Source: Actinomyces faecalis (lineage in GTDB: Bacteria; Actinomycetota; Actinomycetes; Actinomycetales; Actinomycetaceae). From it: a stretch of DNA of 64,000 nucleotides. Under the pieces are notes generated by a model. It saw only the letters and a list, made by a program, of their open reading frames with translations, searched no databases and had not been told where the DNA came from. The translations under genes were made by a program, and so were the position numbers. The stretch spans positions 1,426,001-1,490,000 of the forward strand of contig NZ_CP063418.1 of the NCBI RefSeq assembly GCF_013184985.2, given 5' to 3'. Positions 63,214 through 64,000 of the stretch are shown here, piece after piece. How positions within the stretch are numbered: the first letter of the stretch is position 1; each line of letters opens with the position of its first letter.

Positions 63214-64000
63214 CAGAAGATCGAGTCCTCGGGCCACTCGCCCCCTGGCTCGGTGACCGAGCGTCCCTGCACCAGCTTGTCCATGAAGCGGCGGCGCTGG
63301 GGCCGCACGGTGTAGACAGGGTCCTTGGCGCTCTCCAGCCCCGCGTAGTAGATCGCGAAGCGGGTGCAGGCGCTTCCGGCGATGAGGGCCGCACCGGACA
63401 GGGCGGCCACACCACGGTTGCGTCCGGCAAACAGCGCACCCACCCCGCCCAGGGTGGTCAGCGCCTTCGCGGCCTTGTGCAGGGCGCCAGCCCTTCCCTC
63501 ATGCAAGGGCTGGCCCTCCTCACCCAGACGCCGCTCCATCATGTGGTCAGCCACCAGGTCGCAGGCGGCGGCCACGGCGGCCAGGCGCCGTACCGGCGCG
63601 GTCTCGGAGGGCTTGTTGAGCAGGAGGTTGAGGCCGCATCCCGCCCCTTGGCCAGAGGCCACGAAGAGGAAGGGCATCTCACGGTAAGACTGGTGCCACA
63701 GCGGCGTGGCGGTGTCGGAGAAGAGCACCGCGGTGTAGGCAGCCAGGGGCGGGGCGAAGAACGCTGCCCCGGCCGAGGCGAAGATGGAGGACACGTCGAC
63801 CAGCTCACGCCACCACGACTCACGCCGCAGCCAGGGCTGGACGATCTCCAGGGCTGCTGCTCCCCCGGTGAAGACCGAGAATCCCGTGAGGATCCACGAG
63901 CCCACGCTCATGGGGCTGGTGAGCTTGGCGGTGCGCATCATGTTGAGGAAGCGCTCGGGCCGGCCCAGGTCGATGACCAGGGCAGTAGCACCGACGCCCA
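63213..64000 (-). CDS. NrfD/PsrC-like membrane subunit (5' end outside window)
   Basis: The visible 262 residues are polytopic, with several Gly/Ala-rich helices. Frame continues past the right edge: upstream codons read VIDLGRPERFLNMMRT, matching the LIxDLGRPxRFxNM signature of the NrfD family. AKLTSPMSVGSWILTGFSVF follows. NrfD anchors molybdo-oxidoreductases such as formate dehydrogenase or polysulfide reductase and passes electrons to quinone. Coupling to fdhD by a one-base overlap suggests it belongs to a formate dehydrogenase operon. Confidence 0.87.
   Translation of the reverse strand, partial: GVGATALVIDLGRPERFLNMMRTAKLTSPMSVGSWILTGFSVFTGGAAALEIVQPWLRRESWWRELVDVSSIFASAGAAFFAPPLAAYTAVLFSDTATPLWHQSYREMPFLFVASGQGAGCGLNLLLNKPSETAPVRRLAAVAAACDLVADHMMERRLGEEGQPLHEGRAGALHKAAKALTTLGGVGALFAGRNRGVAALSGAALIAGSACTRFAIYYAGLESAKDPVYTVRPQRRRFMDKLVQGRSVTEPGGEWPEDSIF

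Overview
The window is high-GC, densely packed DNA from an actinobacterium, most likely Actinomyces or a close relative of the Actinomycetaceae. The evidence is the gene order, GTG starts, overlapping stop/start codons, LAxTG-type cell-wall anchoring, a helicase-motif-less PriA, an AroK-AroB fusion and several exported proteins with an SRRxLxxGAAWSVP-type Tat signal. No rRNA, tRNA, CRISPR array, transposase or prophage was recognised.

Most of the window (about 1.4-43 kb, plus aspS and hisS further on) is one long, almost entirely minus-strand housekeeping block in the usual actinobacterial order. Read in the direction of transcription it runs: hisS, two membrane GTPases, two YbjN proteins, aspS, rarA, a TauE/SafE permease, rpsD, alaS, ruvX, mltG, aroE, aroC, aroKB, a degenerate aroK, efp, nusB; then pyrR-pyrB-pyrC-carA-carB-pyrF (UMP synthesis from aspartate and bicarbonate), gmk, rpoZ, coaBC, metK, priA; then fmt, rsmB and rpe. 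The pyr operon has a recognisable PyrR RNA-binding hairpin sitting on the pyrR ribosome-binding site.

Accessory material interrupts the block. A 1.7 kb-residue-scale wall-anchored GH95 fucosidase and a HAD hydrolase lie between priA and fmt (4.7-10.6 kb). A Tat-exported protein lies between nusB and pyrR (25.2-26.5 kb). At 42.7-47.7 kb there is an ABC transporter with a small secreted peptide encoded directly upstream, a 41-residue membrane peptide and a decayed methyltransferase. At 51.2-53.8 kb a plus-strand DEAD-box helicase carries a perfect 114-bp in-frame tandem repeat. At 58.7-61.4 kb two tandem paralogous Tat-exported proteins of unknown function are each driven by a nearly identical promoter-like module: TTGACA, a run of ten C, then a TATCRT box. 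The right edge holds a metallo-beta-lactamase-fold hydrolase, fdhD and an nrfD-like gene cut by the window end. The left edge holds the C-terminal part of a DUF222/HNH protein.

The most interesting observation is the pair of C-tract promoter modules, plus a third 12-C tract upstream of the third Tat protein. They suggest length-variable (phase-variable) expression of exported proteins. Next come the structured leader at 60.07-60.19 kb, the peptide/ABC locus, the small membrane ORF, and the degenerate shikimate kinase beside an AroK-AroB fusion. Long convergent hairpins, mostly without U-tracts, separate most transcription units.
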